Below the pieces are notes generated by a model. That model was not told the origin of the DNA. It did no database searches and saw only the letters and a program-made list of their open reading frames with translations. From Acanthaster planci (Eukaryota > Echinodermata > Asteroidea > Valvatida > Acanthasteridae), in the NCBI RefSeq assembly GCF_001949145.1, contig NW_019091476.1:282010-346009 (forward strand): 64,000 nucleotides of DNA. The letters run 5' to 3'. This document shows, one piece after another, positions 1 to 13,100 of the stretch. Positions within the stretch are counted from its first letter, which is position 1, and each line of letters opens with the position of its first letter. A program made the position numbers and the translations under genes.

Positions 1-1418
1 TGCCGTTGCTGCTGTAGTGATGTAGCACATGCAGTTGCTTGAAAGGGGACAGGGGGTGCAGACCTCCTCTTTGGGAAGCCCCCCCCCGGCCACCCCACAT
101 AGGGGGGGGGGGCGATGTGGCATTGTTTCCACCATCAGGTCGAGTTGAACATTGCAAACCGGTCATTACAGATGTAACCGAATCCGACCATAAACCCATC
201 TGAGCTCGCCAAATGGAGGTCAAACCTCCATTTAACCGACTTTTCGCATTTCGAAAAATACGCAATTTTTGCAAACAAATGTCAAGATCATATATAGTTT
301 TTTTATGGTCAGTGATATATCAGATATAATTTTGATTTTATTTTATGAATGAAGGCCATCGCAACAGCTTTAATTTAAAAGGATACAGGTCTAGAGTTTA
401 TAGGTGCGTTACTGCACTAGTAGTGGCAATCCAGCAAAAATTTGAGTCAAAAATACTGCTCAAAATCTAATTGACCGATTGACATAAAATGGGGGGGGGT
501 CTCAAGGAGTCCCATTAGTTCACCTAATTTCGATTCAATTCGTAATTGTCAGTTCCAAACGCTGCGGAAATTAACAAATCCGCCGTTTGGATCCGTCGCC
601 GCTACGATCTTTGGTGTGGTTGCCAATCGGCCTGTGGGGCAGGCCTAAGCCGAAACTCAGTGCTCGCGCCGGCCAAATCTCAATTTGTATTCACTAAAAT
701 GCTCCACGAAATAGAGCATTTTGTAGCCCATGAACTTGAATATTTGTAGAAAAATAGGTTAAGGCAACCAAAACGAATGCAAGCTTGTGTCTGTGTTAGA
801 TTTGGAATAAATTTGTGCCTGAAAACGGTCTGTTCTTCGAGAAGTGCTCCACAACTGCTTTTAACTCTCTGTGGGAAAACATCTTTAAAAGTCATCGGTT
901 TATGAATGAATGGAAATTTGAAATAAACTAAAAAAAAATTGATGTGCGTCTGGAACGCCTGAGAAACTCGTATTTTTTCTGATTTTTTGGAAATTCAGGT
1001 ATTTATCACTGTTGGCATAACTGGCCTGCACCTTGTATAGTGTAAACAGCTCCCCCACGTGTCCAGTAAACTGAGTTTTGCAAAATGCGCTGGATCTGGT
1101 GCCCGACCTCATATTAATATCAAATTGTTACATTGTTCCACAGGCGACCAGATTATGGTCAGACTGACGATTTGCCCGTTCACGTTCCGCAACCAATATG
1201 TAAGCAGTGTTATTTGTCATATTTTGATTGATCTGAGATCAGAAAATCATTTGATGTCTTCCCGTAGTATGTTCATGCTGTCGTTGCTGTTTGATAAGTG
1301 TGAAAGTTAGTTGTTCAGCTGTTGTCTTGTGACGGTATGATGAAGTTTGAATTCCCTACCTCTGACTATGAAATGATGAAGTTGAACAGTGCCATATGGC
1401 AATCTTCACGTAGGCGCA
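1..1418. other. Intergenic sequence, no gene recognised
   Basis: No coding exon was recognised on either strand. The open frames here are short and resemble no family I know. The only structure noted is a 9-base C run (79-87) facing an 11-base G run (102-112), and another G run near 491-499. It may contain upstream sequence of UFM1, whose first exon was not located. Confidence 0.5.
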
Positions 1419-1815
1419 GGCCTGTTACGCCCCAACTGTAGCGTAAGCCCAAACTATGGTTGGGACAGTCCCAACTGTAGTGCTGCAGTTGGGCTGGCCC
1501 AACTATTGTTGACCATTGTCTGTGGAAAATGTCTCAACATTATCCAAGTCAATGTGTCTCACACTTGACACAATTCATATAAAATGTGATTATGTGGCAC
1601 TTCAAGTTCATCTGCTCATCTAGCCCTGTGACCAATGACATGACATTTGTAAACAAAATGACTTTGGCATATGCTTGGCACATCGTGCACACAGGACCTC
1701 TCTGCTGTAGTTGGGCCGGCCCAACTGTAGCACTCTAGTTGGGACGGGCCCAACTATAGTTGGGACAAGCCCAACTATAGTTGGGACTGATGCTGTAGTT
1801 GGGGTGTAACAGGCC
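1419..1815. mobile_element. Foldback / MITE-like element with long imperfect terminal inverted repeats
   Basis: The left end (ggcctgttacgccccaact) and the reverse complement of the right end (ggcctgttacaccccaact) match with one change. The similarity continues inward for roughly 80-100 bases on each arm. Both arms consist of repeated palindromic units of the kind cccaactatagttggg, so the element could fold on itself at several scales. There is no coding capacity, so any movement would need enzymes supplied in trans. No clear target-site duplication is visible, so the exact borders and the superfamily are uncertain. Confidence 0.75.
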
Positions 1816-4526
1816 AACGTTGATCCCTCAGGGCCGAACACTGAATGCGAGCATAGCTTTTGTGGTAGGATCGAGGGGAAAAATGTTGCATCTTGACTGC
1901 ACTTCAGCAGTTATATACAAAGTTCATGGGGAGTGAAGAGAATTGTCTAAGTATTTCCCAACAACATCGGTAAATGTTTATCAGTCTAGAATTCGTGTCT
2001 TTCCAACATTTCTGTAATGACTTACTTTTATTTAGATGATGAGAAAAGTGGAGTCAGGATGCAGCATTTTTTCCGGATCAAGATATCTGACATAATCCTT
2101 TTGTTATTCGGTCATCTAATGCAGCAGTAGCTTTTTCCAAGCGTTAAAATTCATTAATTTCCTCTGTCTGTCTGTTCCCATAAAGTTAGGCCTACGGCCT
2201 AAGTAAGTCATGTAAGTGTAGGCCCTTAAGCAATCATGACATTCTTGCACCGGGGGTTTTTCCAAGAATATGAAGCCCATAATAAATGTGAAGCCGCCGC
2301 TGAACTAACATGACTAATGACCGTCCTGATGCTCAGTAGCTTGCTGAATTTTTTAAAAGCCAGATTCAAGAACTTAAATTTTAGTCACGCTGTGATTCTT
2401 AGTCTGTCATGGCAAGCATCAAGTCACTACCTAACCGAAAGTCCAATGGATATTCGGAGAGTTTAGAATTCAGTAAGGTTAAATGATGTCTATAAAAATC
2501 GGTTCATGATATATATGTATTAAGGATCGGTACTCACTTCTGAGGACATTAAATGACGATGTTGCATAAAATGACTTAATATCCCTTTTAAAAAATGTAG
2601 CACTTTTAGCTTAACCCTCCTTTGGTTTTACAGCACAAATATGCACAAGTGCCCAAGGTCACTCTCTTGCATGTTGGTGCAGTGCACAACATGACACAGC
2701 TGTGCTTCTTTGAGGTGTTTATCAAGTGACCCACAGAGTGACTTCAACATAGGAGGGTTAAGTATGTCATTAGTGACCTTTACAAATATATCTGTGGGGC
2801 ATATCTCCAGAAAAATGCCAATAAGAAATACTGTTAACTTTGTGTGATGCATGCTATGCATGTTATGTCATATATGTTGGTAGCAAGCTGTGCGGCATCT
2901 CCACGTGAGACTACAGCATCCACTAGTATCGAACATTGGCTACAGCCCTTCACCGATTGATACAATTTGAAGCCTTAGTTGTAGGACATGCTACCAGAAC
3001 GCAGTTTGCCCGTCATGCGCCACCCCGTACAATAACTAAATGGTACACCAGCAGTGCTGGATGAACCTATCTTGGCATGGGCATGCCAGAGTTATCTGGT
3101 GGATTTAATACTTCCGGAAGAATTCAATAAACGGATGCCTCTTGATGCCCTTTGCCCAAACCCAGTGAGACTGGTCTGAAATATTGGAAATGTTTTGTCA
3201 GCATGCTCAGTGTGTAAGTGAAGGAGGGGGCTGTCAATATTTTCATGACTAAATGAGACTTATTAGGATATATTATTGCTCTAAGATGGCTTATGGATCA
3301 CTACAGGAAAAAAAAGGGTGTCTGTATATGGACTCCTCCCCCATGCAGCAGTCTCCTGACGATGGACAGAGCATACTGTCCGAAACGTTGAGTACCATTA
3401 GTTCTTTTCACAACCCCACATGCTAAAAAAACCCCCAAAACCCTGGTGCTACCGCGAACCTATCTGGTTTACTTTCTATCTCCACACTGAAAAGCTTCAA
3501 ATCTCATCCTTTTCAATACTTGCACATTGTTTTCATGAAAGGACGGGCTTGTCATTGCCTTCTCCCTGAACTGTTGAACAGTGGGGCATTACTTCAAGAA
3601 TTCAAAGTCACTACTTTATGTAACTTTGAGCCAATTTAGTTTACGTGGGGTCATAACACTATGGGTTTTTTAATTCAAATATTTGAGGTGAATTATGTGG
3701 CAGCTTGATCTCCACTTTTTCAAACAAATTAGAAATTTTCCTGTGAGAATGAAATGGAGATACATGTACCTATAGCACTTAAGAAGTGTGTAACATTTGG
3801 GCCAGCCAATGGCCAAGCTTGCTTCGCATCTTGGTTAGACCATTTTCGGTGGCGGCTTACAGGCAACTCTATGCTTACAGGTCACAGCATGCAAGGACGG
3901 TCGCATAATGAAAACAATTAAAGATACTGCCCCCCCCCACCGAACCAACATGCAGATTAAGCTTGGTCATTGGCTGGCCTGACACATGCGTAGTGTGATA
4001 AACACAGACAGCATGAATGGTGCAATCATTGTCAGGTGGAAACGAAAGGTTGGTGAGTAAAAAATCTCCCCTTTTTTTTTTAAATACATGCAGTCGTGTA
4101 TGAATGTAGCCCAGGTAGATCCATTACTGATCAGGGTGCATTTACTAATTTTCCTCACTCAAAAAATTCCACTCTTTCAATCAGATCGTACTAACAAATT
4201 CCATCCCAACTGACCTATATCTCTCTAAGACCTTTGACCTGGGGCTTTAAGACCATGTGGCCCACACCTTTTTTTTTTCTTTTTTACCGAATCAGAGGTT
4301 TTTCCCGGCAGCTTCTCATTCTCCTCAAGATGGGCCCAAGTGACGATAGCCCATAATTGATGAAGTCCACCCCTGCTTGGATTTCTTCATATAATACCAC
4401 CACATGCAACCTTTATACTCACAGGACTCAATGGACACACACTCCATACCCGTAGGACTGTGGGGATCCTCTCTAGGGGTGTAAATGGTGTTGACTGAAA
4501 ATTGCATTGTTTCTCTTTTTTTGCAG
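1816..4526. other. Upstream region or first intron of UFM1, no exon established
   Basis: No coding exon is recognisable. The UFM1 reading requires an upstream exon ending in AT immediately before a donor. One sequence that fits is cat|gtaagt with the donor at 2212; another is atat|gtaagc near 1199. Neither can be chosen from sequence alone. A hammerhead-like core is present at 3356-3386 and is discussed in the findings. Confidence 0.4.
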
Positions 4527-6489
4527 GTCGAACTCTAAAGTGACGTTTAAGATAACCCTCACATCTGATCCAAAGTTACCATTTAAAGTGTGAGTATCAA
4601 TGTGAAGGAATTTCGATCCCAAAGGTGTGCATTTTTCACTGATTCTTGAAGGCTGTAAGCACATACATGTACATGCACATATCTTGCACAGGGGCAAAGT
4701 ATGGGGTAGAGGGCAAAGTATTGTAAACTTTGTTACAGTCCAAGAATTTACTGGTGTTGTTTTATAGGCTGAGTGTTCCTGAATCCACACCATTCACAGC
4801 TGTTCTGAAATTCACAGCCGAAGAGGTAAGTTAACCCTGATAAGTCCAACATGATATGTTGTCAATTCAATTAATCATATCATGTCATCTTATTCATAAT
4901 ATTAGTGTGAAATCCCAACACCATGTGTTTTAAAGGTCCCCCAAATAAGCTCATTTTATATGTATACTTGTTTATACTTTTGCATTTTTAGTTTGATTTA
5001 TTTACAAGTTTTACTCTTTTCCCTATTAATGTTCTATGTAGCTGTACTATAAGTAAAACGTTTTTTGCTGTGTTTTAAGTATAATGGTTTTTTAATTTTA
5101 CTGATTGTATTTTAATTGAGGGCCTCTGTGGAAAGCATTGCTGTGCACTGATGGAGCTTACCCTCATTAAAAAGACTTAAATAAAATACTAAATTGGAAC
5201 TAAATTCATGTCTATGATCGGCGCTGTGCCGTAGACTATGTGACATAATTATGAGGTGGCACTGCATTCAAGTGTATTTGGCAGATCACAACACCCTGTA
5301 GGTCAAAGAGGCATGTAACATGTGTTTTCCACCTGTCCATGAGCAAGAAGCCTTTTGCGAGTTAACTTTGACCTAAATCTGGTACACTGAGTTCTTTAAA
5401 TTCAATTTATGTGAACATAACAACTTGAATTCTCCTTACTAAAACCACTGTTGCTATACATGTACCTTGTGATTCAGGGCAAGCTTTTGCTTAGTGACCT
5501 AAGAGATGCCTTGCAACAATACACTGTTCTCAATGGATAAGGAGGGCTCAAAGGAACCAGTCCATTCCAGAGATGGTGGTCGCTATGGGAAAGCTTGCCC
5601 CGAATTACAATGTATAGCAACAGTGTCTTTAGTCTGGGGAATTCAAATCGTTATGTTTATGTGCAGTCAGATAACTCAGTGCACCAGATTTCATTCAAAT
5701 TTAACTTGCAAATGGCGTATTGTGCCACTGCACTAATGGCTTCTAATTTTGCTTGTCGATTTCCACTAAAGTTCAGTGTGCTATAATAACAACTACATGT
5801 AATTTTATTGAATCTTGTATCGAAACAAATCTTTCCAATGCATCAGAAAACAATTGCCCCTGAGGACTGGTTCCATTGGGCCTTGTCACACATTGCATCA
5901 TTTGTTGTCATGTAGATCATGTCTTTTTTTGATGTATGTGTATATCTGCAGTTTCGGGTACCACCAGCTACCAGTGCAATTATTACTAATGGTAAGTTAA
6001 CACCTGTAGTTTCTTTTTCCTTGTTTTTTCCCTTCAATTATTCACTGATAGTTCTCTTTATCCCCAAGCACAGCATATACCGGTACCATGAGGCCACTCC
6101 AATCCATCGCCTGATATTGAAGGCTTTAAGTGCATTAAGGACTTCATTTCCCAGTCACAACAAATGAGCCCCTTTGTGAAATCATACAGCAAGGAAAGAG
6201 TGAAATGTATGCGCAAAGATTGCAGCAATGGTTTGCAGTATTGAACATGGACAGGGTTGAGAATGGCCAAGAAAGTATAGGCAAACAGAGATCAACAGTA
6301 TCATTTCAATGGTAAAGTGGTTTACCAGATGAAATAACATATATCCTCCTGTCATGTTTTCTCCCCGTTATTTTCATAGATGGTATTGGCATCAACCCTG
6401 CACAAAGTGCCGGCAACGTTTTTCTAAAACACGGCTCGGAACTCCGGTTAATACCAAGGGACAGGGTCGGACACCCGCAGCAAACTTAA
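4527..6489 (+). CDS. UFM1: UFM1, ubiquitin-fold modifier 1 (first exon not located)
   Basis: UFM1 is a small ubiquitin-like protein that UBA5, UFC1 and UFL1 attach to targets, notably ribosomal protein uL24 at the ER. Four coding exons read in phase: 4527-4589, 4768-4825, 5952-5991 and 6380-6489, each with AG before it and GT after it where applicable. They translate to a near match of the family: [19 protein letters not shown], then [33 protein letters not shown] and [16 protein letters not shown]. The first base of exon 4527 completes an ATG whose first two bases lie in an unseen upstream exon, giving MSNSKV at the start and a 90-residue precursor, against 85 in human. The conserved Val-Gly conjugation end is followed by a five-residue tail, HPQQT, which a UFSP protease would have to remove. 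The gene is convergent with CORO7. Confidence 0.95.
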
Positions 6490-8199
6490 GATGTATACAA
6501 TTGTTTCAAAGGTCTTCTTAAACAAGTATTTGGACATAGGGACAATCCTTACTGAAGCTGTCATATTGATCAAAATGTGTGGGATAAGAAATGAACATTT
6601 GTGACACTTGGCGTCAGGCAGGCACACTGAAAGCTTACTGGCTCCGTACAGAGCTGTAGAGGGCGCTACAGAGCCTGCTTATAAGAGCCAAATGGACAGC
6701 ACATGGTTTTGGTCATCAAGGGAAAACCCTGCTCCACCAGTTGTGGAGGGCTCATAGTCACAATATTTCCAACTGAATTAAGACACATACAAAAGGCATA
6801 GTGTCTTTAATAGAAATATGGCTATTTTATTTTCTTTTAAATGAAACCCGTTGTGCACAGAGGCCTTGAGCCAAAAAAAGTAATATGGGACGTACTGCTG
6901 TGAAAGGTTAGCTCCAATCTTGCAGCAGTATTTCTTCTAATATTGTAAGGAAACAGAATTAAAGAGAAACACGTTTCATCGTTGTCTTTATTCTCCGTGT
7001 AGAATTTACTGAATAAGTTGCTTGATTTGAGAAAAATATTACATGTACATTTTTAATAACTCTGCCTCAGAGTGCATGTTCAGGCTGGTGCAAGTATCAT
7101 CATGGCGTTTCCAGTTATTTCCTACATGTATTTATTTTATTGATATATTACGGAATGATTCTTCCTATCTCTACATGGATCACGACCTTCAAGTAATCAG
7201 ACATTGTTGTCATTTGAAGAAACGGTAATATTGAAGCCACCCTGACAAACACGGCTGTGAAGTGACATTTACAGTTGCCGGTCATTTCTTTCATTTTGGC
7301 TCCCCAAAATATCAAGTTAAATTTGTCACTTGATTTTAAAAGTACTCCATCACAAATTGGATCACTTTATTGCTTCATCTGTTGGGTATATTTGATGAAA
7401 GTGTTTTGGACAGAATGAAAGACAAAAACGAGGCTATATTATTTGAATGTTTATTTTAATACCAGATGATTTTTATTGTCATATCAACTCCTGTTGTTAG
7501 TAAAAATTTGACATCACCTTTGTCAAAAGAGCTGTGCATTGTAACAACCCATGTTTGGCTAACAATCTTAATCACTTGTCACTGGTCCATCAAAGCCCGT
7601 CCTTGTAACCTTAGCCCTTTGTTCATACATGTACATTGCATGCGTCTTTACAATTTGTGATAAAAGAAATACAATTCGAACAGTAGCCCTTTGTGACAGC
7701 TTTTAAAAAGAAAACTTGGCAAAGTGGGCATACATTTGATCGTGGAAAAATTATGTATTTCTGAGAAATTAATATGATTTAATGTGTAAAGCTGGGATGG
7801 TACAATTTCTCTAAAATGAACCACCCACTTGTGTTGGGAAGGCATATCCTTACACATTTAATCCCAACAAAATTTGGTAGCTGGAGGTGCGCTTTTTCAA
7901 TGTCAGTGAAATAAATTAAAAGTTTCTTTGTCTGAAAACAGAATTCATGTTTCGAGGGAAGTACTTTTTATGTTTATTTCAGTCCAGATTTCAATCCAGC
8001 CTTAACGTTGATGACATCAAGCTTACAAATGAATCTGGTGACCATGTAATATGATAACTATTGCATGGTCATAATGTAATAACTATTGCATGGTGCCACT
8101 GCTCTGTAAAAAACCCATCACAGTTCTTTCTGCCATTACAGGGGGGCTGCCTGGCATATCAAAGTGAAATCTCATTGGATTCGTCTACGTGTATGTGCC
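6490..8199. other. UFM1 3' flank, no further gene seen
   Basis: This presumably holds the UFM1 3' untranslated region followed by intergenic sequence. I could not assign a convincing polyadenylation site. No coding exon was recognised on either strand. Confidence 0.4.
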
Positions 8200-8340
8200 T
8201 CAAGCTGGACCAAGCGAGGGTGCAATTTTCCTAGCAACAGAGGCCCCTTTGGTACCAACAATACCATCAATGCCAACAAAATGAACAAGCTTGACCAATA
8301 TTGCTCTTTTCAACTGATGAGAGGGTGCCTCTGCTCAGGG
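8200..8340. repeat. Dispersed repeat, copy 1 (second copy at 61111-61293)
   Basis: The block beginning agctggaccaagcgagggtg and running through tagcaacagaggc, caacaaaatgaaca and ttttcaactgatgag recurs in the same order and orientation at 61111-61293. The second copy carries a few dozen extra bases in the middle. The copies are diverged and non-coding. Neither shows obvious terminal inverted repeats, so the class of element is unknown. Confidence 0.75.
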
Positions 8341-10129
8341 CAGATAGCTAGACAGCTTGGTGTTTTGTTTTAGCCCTTGTTTGTTTGGGTCTGTGCTTCC
8401 CTGGCAAATAACGTATAAAAACCCCAAACAACGTAAAGACCCCAAAAGTTTCTTTTGACGTTTTGCAATGTCAAAATGGTTCAAAAACCACTATTAAAAA
8501 TGTGACGAGTTTTGCTTATTCAAAATTACCTCATTTCTTTACTACTGAGTACATGTACAAGTAGTATTAAAAATAAATCCTTCATGTTTCCTTAATATGA
8601 TTTCCCTAAATATATTACTCGAAAAACATACATGTATGTTTAAACTTTTAGCTCAAAAAGTCAGTGTAAGAAATGGCTAGTAGAACACTACGATAATTTG
8701 AAAATCCACTCAACACTTTCAAAGTAAATAAAAATAATGACCAAACTACAATGGACAAGACATTTTGTTGAGGCCAAGTCGCATCAAGTTGTTTATCCTC
8801 TCAACCTACTTCCTCTCTCCCCCAACGTAACTTTAGTGAACTCAGACAGCACCTAACCCAACCGTTTTTTCAACTCGTATTAACAAATGAAAGAAGTTGC
8901 ACGCCTAATCGGAATATCTGAGCAGAAAAAAAATACTAGATTCTAACAGATACTATCAGATACTTTAACTAATACTGACAATGCATACATGTTTTGTAAA
9001 TGCGCATAAAATAAACTGATTTGTGTCACGTTTTTTTGTGCAGCTGCAAGGCTATAAAAATTCAATGTCACAAGGAATGTTGGAAAACTGTTGCAACATA
9101 CTGAAAGACGTTTCCTTAGTTTTTGAATTTAGGAGTTCGACCTCAGGACATTGGACACTAATGGACAAGGAAAATCCAATATCTATCAAATCATATTTGA
9201 TGTGAAGCAACAAAGACACCATCACAGATTTGAAGGCATCGCATTGTGTATCTGTTATTCTTGAAAGAAAAATATTGAGAATTTAAAACTGGAAAATACA
9301 AGCACAAAGAATGGCATGTACATTTCTGGAATGGTAATCTTAATGCAAAATTATATTCTAGGAAAGAAATTACGAGACAGGAAGAATATACATGTAAAAA
9401 CTGCCAGAAGTGATAAACTCGGATGAGCTCTGATAATTTTTTTCTGGAGGTAACAGGTTCAACTCCCTCTCCAGTTTTCTTTTTCTCAAGAACTGAACAG
9501 TGTTCGCATTTAAAAAGTTGGCATTTGAACTTTATGGTTTCTCTGTGCATTAGGCATTGTTGATTCAAACCTGGCAAACTTTGACCCTGGGTGCTGGCGG
9601 GGGTGGAGCCTTCCCAAATGGGAGGGAGGGAACCATCGGCACCTGTAGCTGTGGACACGGCTCTCGCATCAGTCAGACTGCAAACAAAGCAAAAAATGCT
9701 TCCATATAACAGACACAACATGACAATGCCTTCAGCTCACATTGATGCATTTGTTACTACCTTTGACACTAAAAGATACAGATATTTCAACGACATGGTC
9801 ATTTGGGAAAAAAACGTTGGCATCAACCCAGACTGAACATGTTCGATGCCTGAGGGTGACGTATGGCTGCTCTGATAGGGCCAATCTCCTATAGGTGTAC
9901 TTATTACTCCCTGTGCTTTCATTTCTTCTTTTGAAGTGAGAGGTGGAAATACGGGCCAAATATTCTGAGGCGGTCAGTTAAATTTGTGAGGTGGACTACC
10001 TCGCATTTGAGAAGCCAGGTAAAACCTTGGTGGGTGGTTGTAGTCTGCATTTGCCCACGACAGCCGCGCAATAATTCAGAAACTGTGGTTTTTCACGTGG
10101 TGTCAAACAGGAGGCAAGCGGAAGAAAGC
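8341..10129. other. Sequence between UFM1 and CORO7, no gene recognised
   Basis: This should include the 3' untranslated region of CORO7 on the minus strand and possibly its last, very short coding exon. The longest open frame, 176 codons on the minus strand at 9191-9721, resembles no known family and looks like chance. Nothing else is supported. Confidence 0.4.
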
Positions 10130-10153
10130 CTATAACGAACAAACCGCACTCAC

Positions 10154-13100
10154 CCATTCATCCTCGTCAACTCCTTCACACAAGTCTTGGGGAAGAGGTT
10201 CATCCTTGGCCTGCAGCTTATTGGTCATGGCACTCAGTAGCTGAAGACAGAAGGAAACAAAACATTTCTTCTGGCCTTGGATTGCACACCACTTATAGTA
10301 AACCACAATTTAGCCCTTCCAAAAAAATAACCTATAGTCTACAGTATCATCCTTCCTTCAACACATCTTGCATTATGGTTGGAGTTTTTAAATGTGAGTT
10401 TCAATCACATGTCCAAAGAAAATACAATTTACAACTGCTCATACTAGCCGTTGCATGATTCGCTGAGATGAAAATTTCTGCTCACTATAAAATGAGGGGT
10501 CGGGTGTACATAGTGGTTCTTTCCTTGCCCTCCGGCAAAATCCTACCCAGGCCAACAAGTGGAAAGTGGGTGTTCAGTCCCTACCTTACTGTATCAGTTT
10601 TATCCAGAACTTTCTTCTGGGGTTTTCTTCCCACCCCTCAAACTGTAACTGGTTCTTACCGTCTCCTCTCTACAGGCTTCTTTGAGCTTGTGAGCAACAG
10701 TGCCAGAGGCACGTCTTGGGAATCCTTGCTTTCATTGGCCGAAATGGTTAACAATATTATTGTTAAAGAAGTTGAGATTTGTACCTCTTCTTTTTTCTGC
10801 TCATCCGTCTTGTAGGAGAGCTCAACTTCTGCCACGTACTTTTTAGGCGCTGGGGCCACTTTGGGTATGGAGCTCACTGGCAAAAAGGAAAAAAAAAAGT
10901 TAAATTGCAGTCCCATCTTGAGTTGAAGGTGCTAAAACGTTTTGGGCTTATTAAAACTTTAACTACATCATGCTGAACTTATTTCTGACTGCATAATACG
11001 ATATTTTGCAAAAAGGCAAAATAGATTGGCTAAATTTTAAAATTAAGTCAAAAAATACAAAAAGACTGAGAGACATTTGTATGATATTTCTGCAGAATTT
11101 TCAACCGCAACTTGACTTTTTTGGCAGTGTCCAGGACCATCCCAGGCCGTACTTGCTACATTGGCAGGACCCGTGCAGCCGCCCAAGATTAAGTTTAACA
11201 TACTGTCCAAATTACCAGACAACGTGTGTGTACAGAACCACAGACATATAAACCCATAGACGGGCAGCTCCAATTCAAAACAACGATGCAGAACCATAGC
11301 CGAGACAGCATCCGACTAACTCCAAAAGTGTGGGCAAATTCACCCCTCGGTGTACGGAAGTTAGGCGCAGTTGAAGAATTCCAGCTATAAAATTCTATGA
11401 AGCCATTTTTCGATTGTAAAAAACCCCCTCTATTTACTTAATCTGGCCCATACGGATTAAAACAATGTGGTAGCAACATTTGAAAAGAAGAGATAGCAGT
11501 ACCAAAGAGCAAAAAAGGAACATATTTTTATAGCACATGTAAACAAATACCTACAATCAAAGTGTGTCACATGCAATTCGCACTGAACACGCTGCTATGC
11601 ATCGTTTCACCCATAACTGCTTGCCCACACTTTTTAAAATCATGGTTATTGGTGTACGGCTGGTGGTCTATGCATTTAGATGTCTGTGTACAGAACCAAT
11701 GGGTTCTAGCTGTGGATGAAAATAGCACACATCCAAGCTTGACAACTTTCCCATCACCCACTCCTGTGGATATACACTAACTGATCGCATTACATATCCT
11801 CCTGCATGAACTTCTCAAAGTCAATCTAAACTATCTTGGTGAGAGTCTAAATTTAGACGAGAGACAGGTGAGATCTAGAGTACAAGGCACTGATCTGGGG
11901 GGATCTGGGTTCAGAGTGAGTTTTGAAACTCAAGCACCTTGCTAGAACTCACATAATTTCATGTCTGGTGGACAGAGGCTAATCCTGCGTTGAACACCGT
12001 TCTTTCCATCCAGCCACTCTTGACTTGTCAAGACTGACTCCCACGTCACTCTTGTATCGGGAAAGATGTCGTCCTGAAAGTACTCTTTCTAAAAGAAAAA
12101 AGAAAGGTTATCTTGCAGATATGTTTCTAAACTAAATCTAACTGTGTGCTTCTGTGAAGGTAGTTAACTGCACAAAATCCACCAGGCTTTCTTGTATTCT
12201 GCAAAAATGGTTATTTTCATGAAAATAAGACCAGAGTCAAGTAACTAGCACAAAAAGCACATAAACTCAGTTTTGCAATTAGAAATAAACACCTTTCCAC
12301 ATACATCACTTCTAGCACGCTTGTACTTCTGAGGCATAGGTCAATTCAAGCTGCGATAAAATCATTGAACTCATCTGCACACTGACCTTGACCCTCGGCA
12401 CCATGAAGGTCACTGGTTCAATGGTCGTCTGGGTCAACCTCATGGCTTTGGCAAACTCCACATCCCTGACATTACACACCTTCTTAGGAAAGAACGACAG
12501 GCCCTGCAAGAACACAAAACCTGACTGAAATTACTTACAATGCATTATGACAGTGAAAAATGTATACATTCTGCCTACTGTGTTTAAAGACCACACTTTT
12601 TTAATCGGAAAAATTACTTTTTGAAGTAAAGATCAACTCCCACTCCTATAGACCTGCAATCCATACCACAGGCTGATGATGTCCTTAAAAGGCAATTCAG
12701 CTGTTATCAAAACAATCCTGTTTTTGAGCTATTTCTAATACCATATTGTAATACATGTAGCAGTTAACAGATTGTCACAAATGATCATGAATTTGCTGTT
12801 TTGCTTTTAATTTTCATCACATGGAGTAGAACGGTAATCATAACACCTGAGTTGTCATCACAATATGCCGAGCTCCGGTATCCTGCATGGCAATGCATTC
12901 AATAATTTGTCAGTCACTCATCACTTGGTCTACTCAGACTGAGTGATTCGAGTCCATGTAACCTGAGAGCAAGACCACATTCCTGCTACTAACCTGATGA
13001 GGCACCAGCTGTTGGAAAGGTGCTACGTCATAGAAGTAAGGTGGCTCTGTGAGAATCTCATATGCTAGAGCAGATATGTCTCCCTGTAACCATGGCAACG

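Noticed and set aside
9191-9721. 176-codon open frame on the minus strand
   Set aside because: No recognisable family or domain, no coherent exon signals, and it overlaps the probable CORO7 3' region. It is likely a chance frame.
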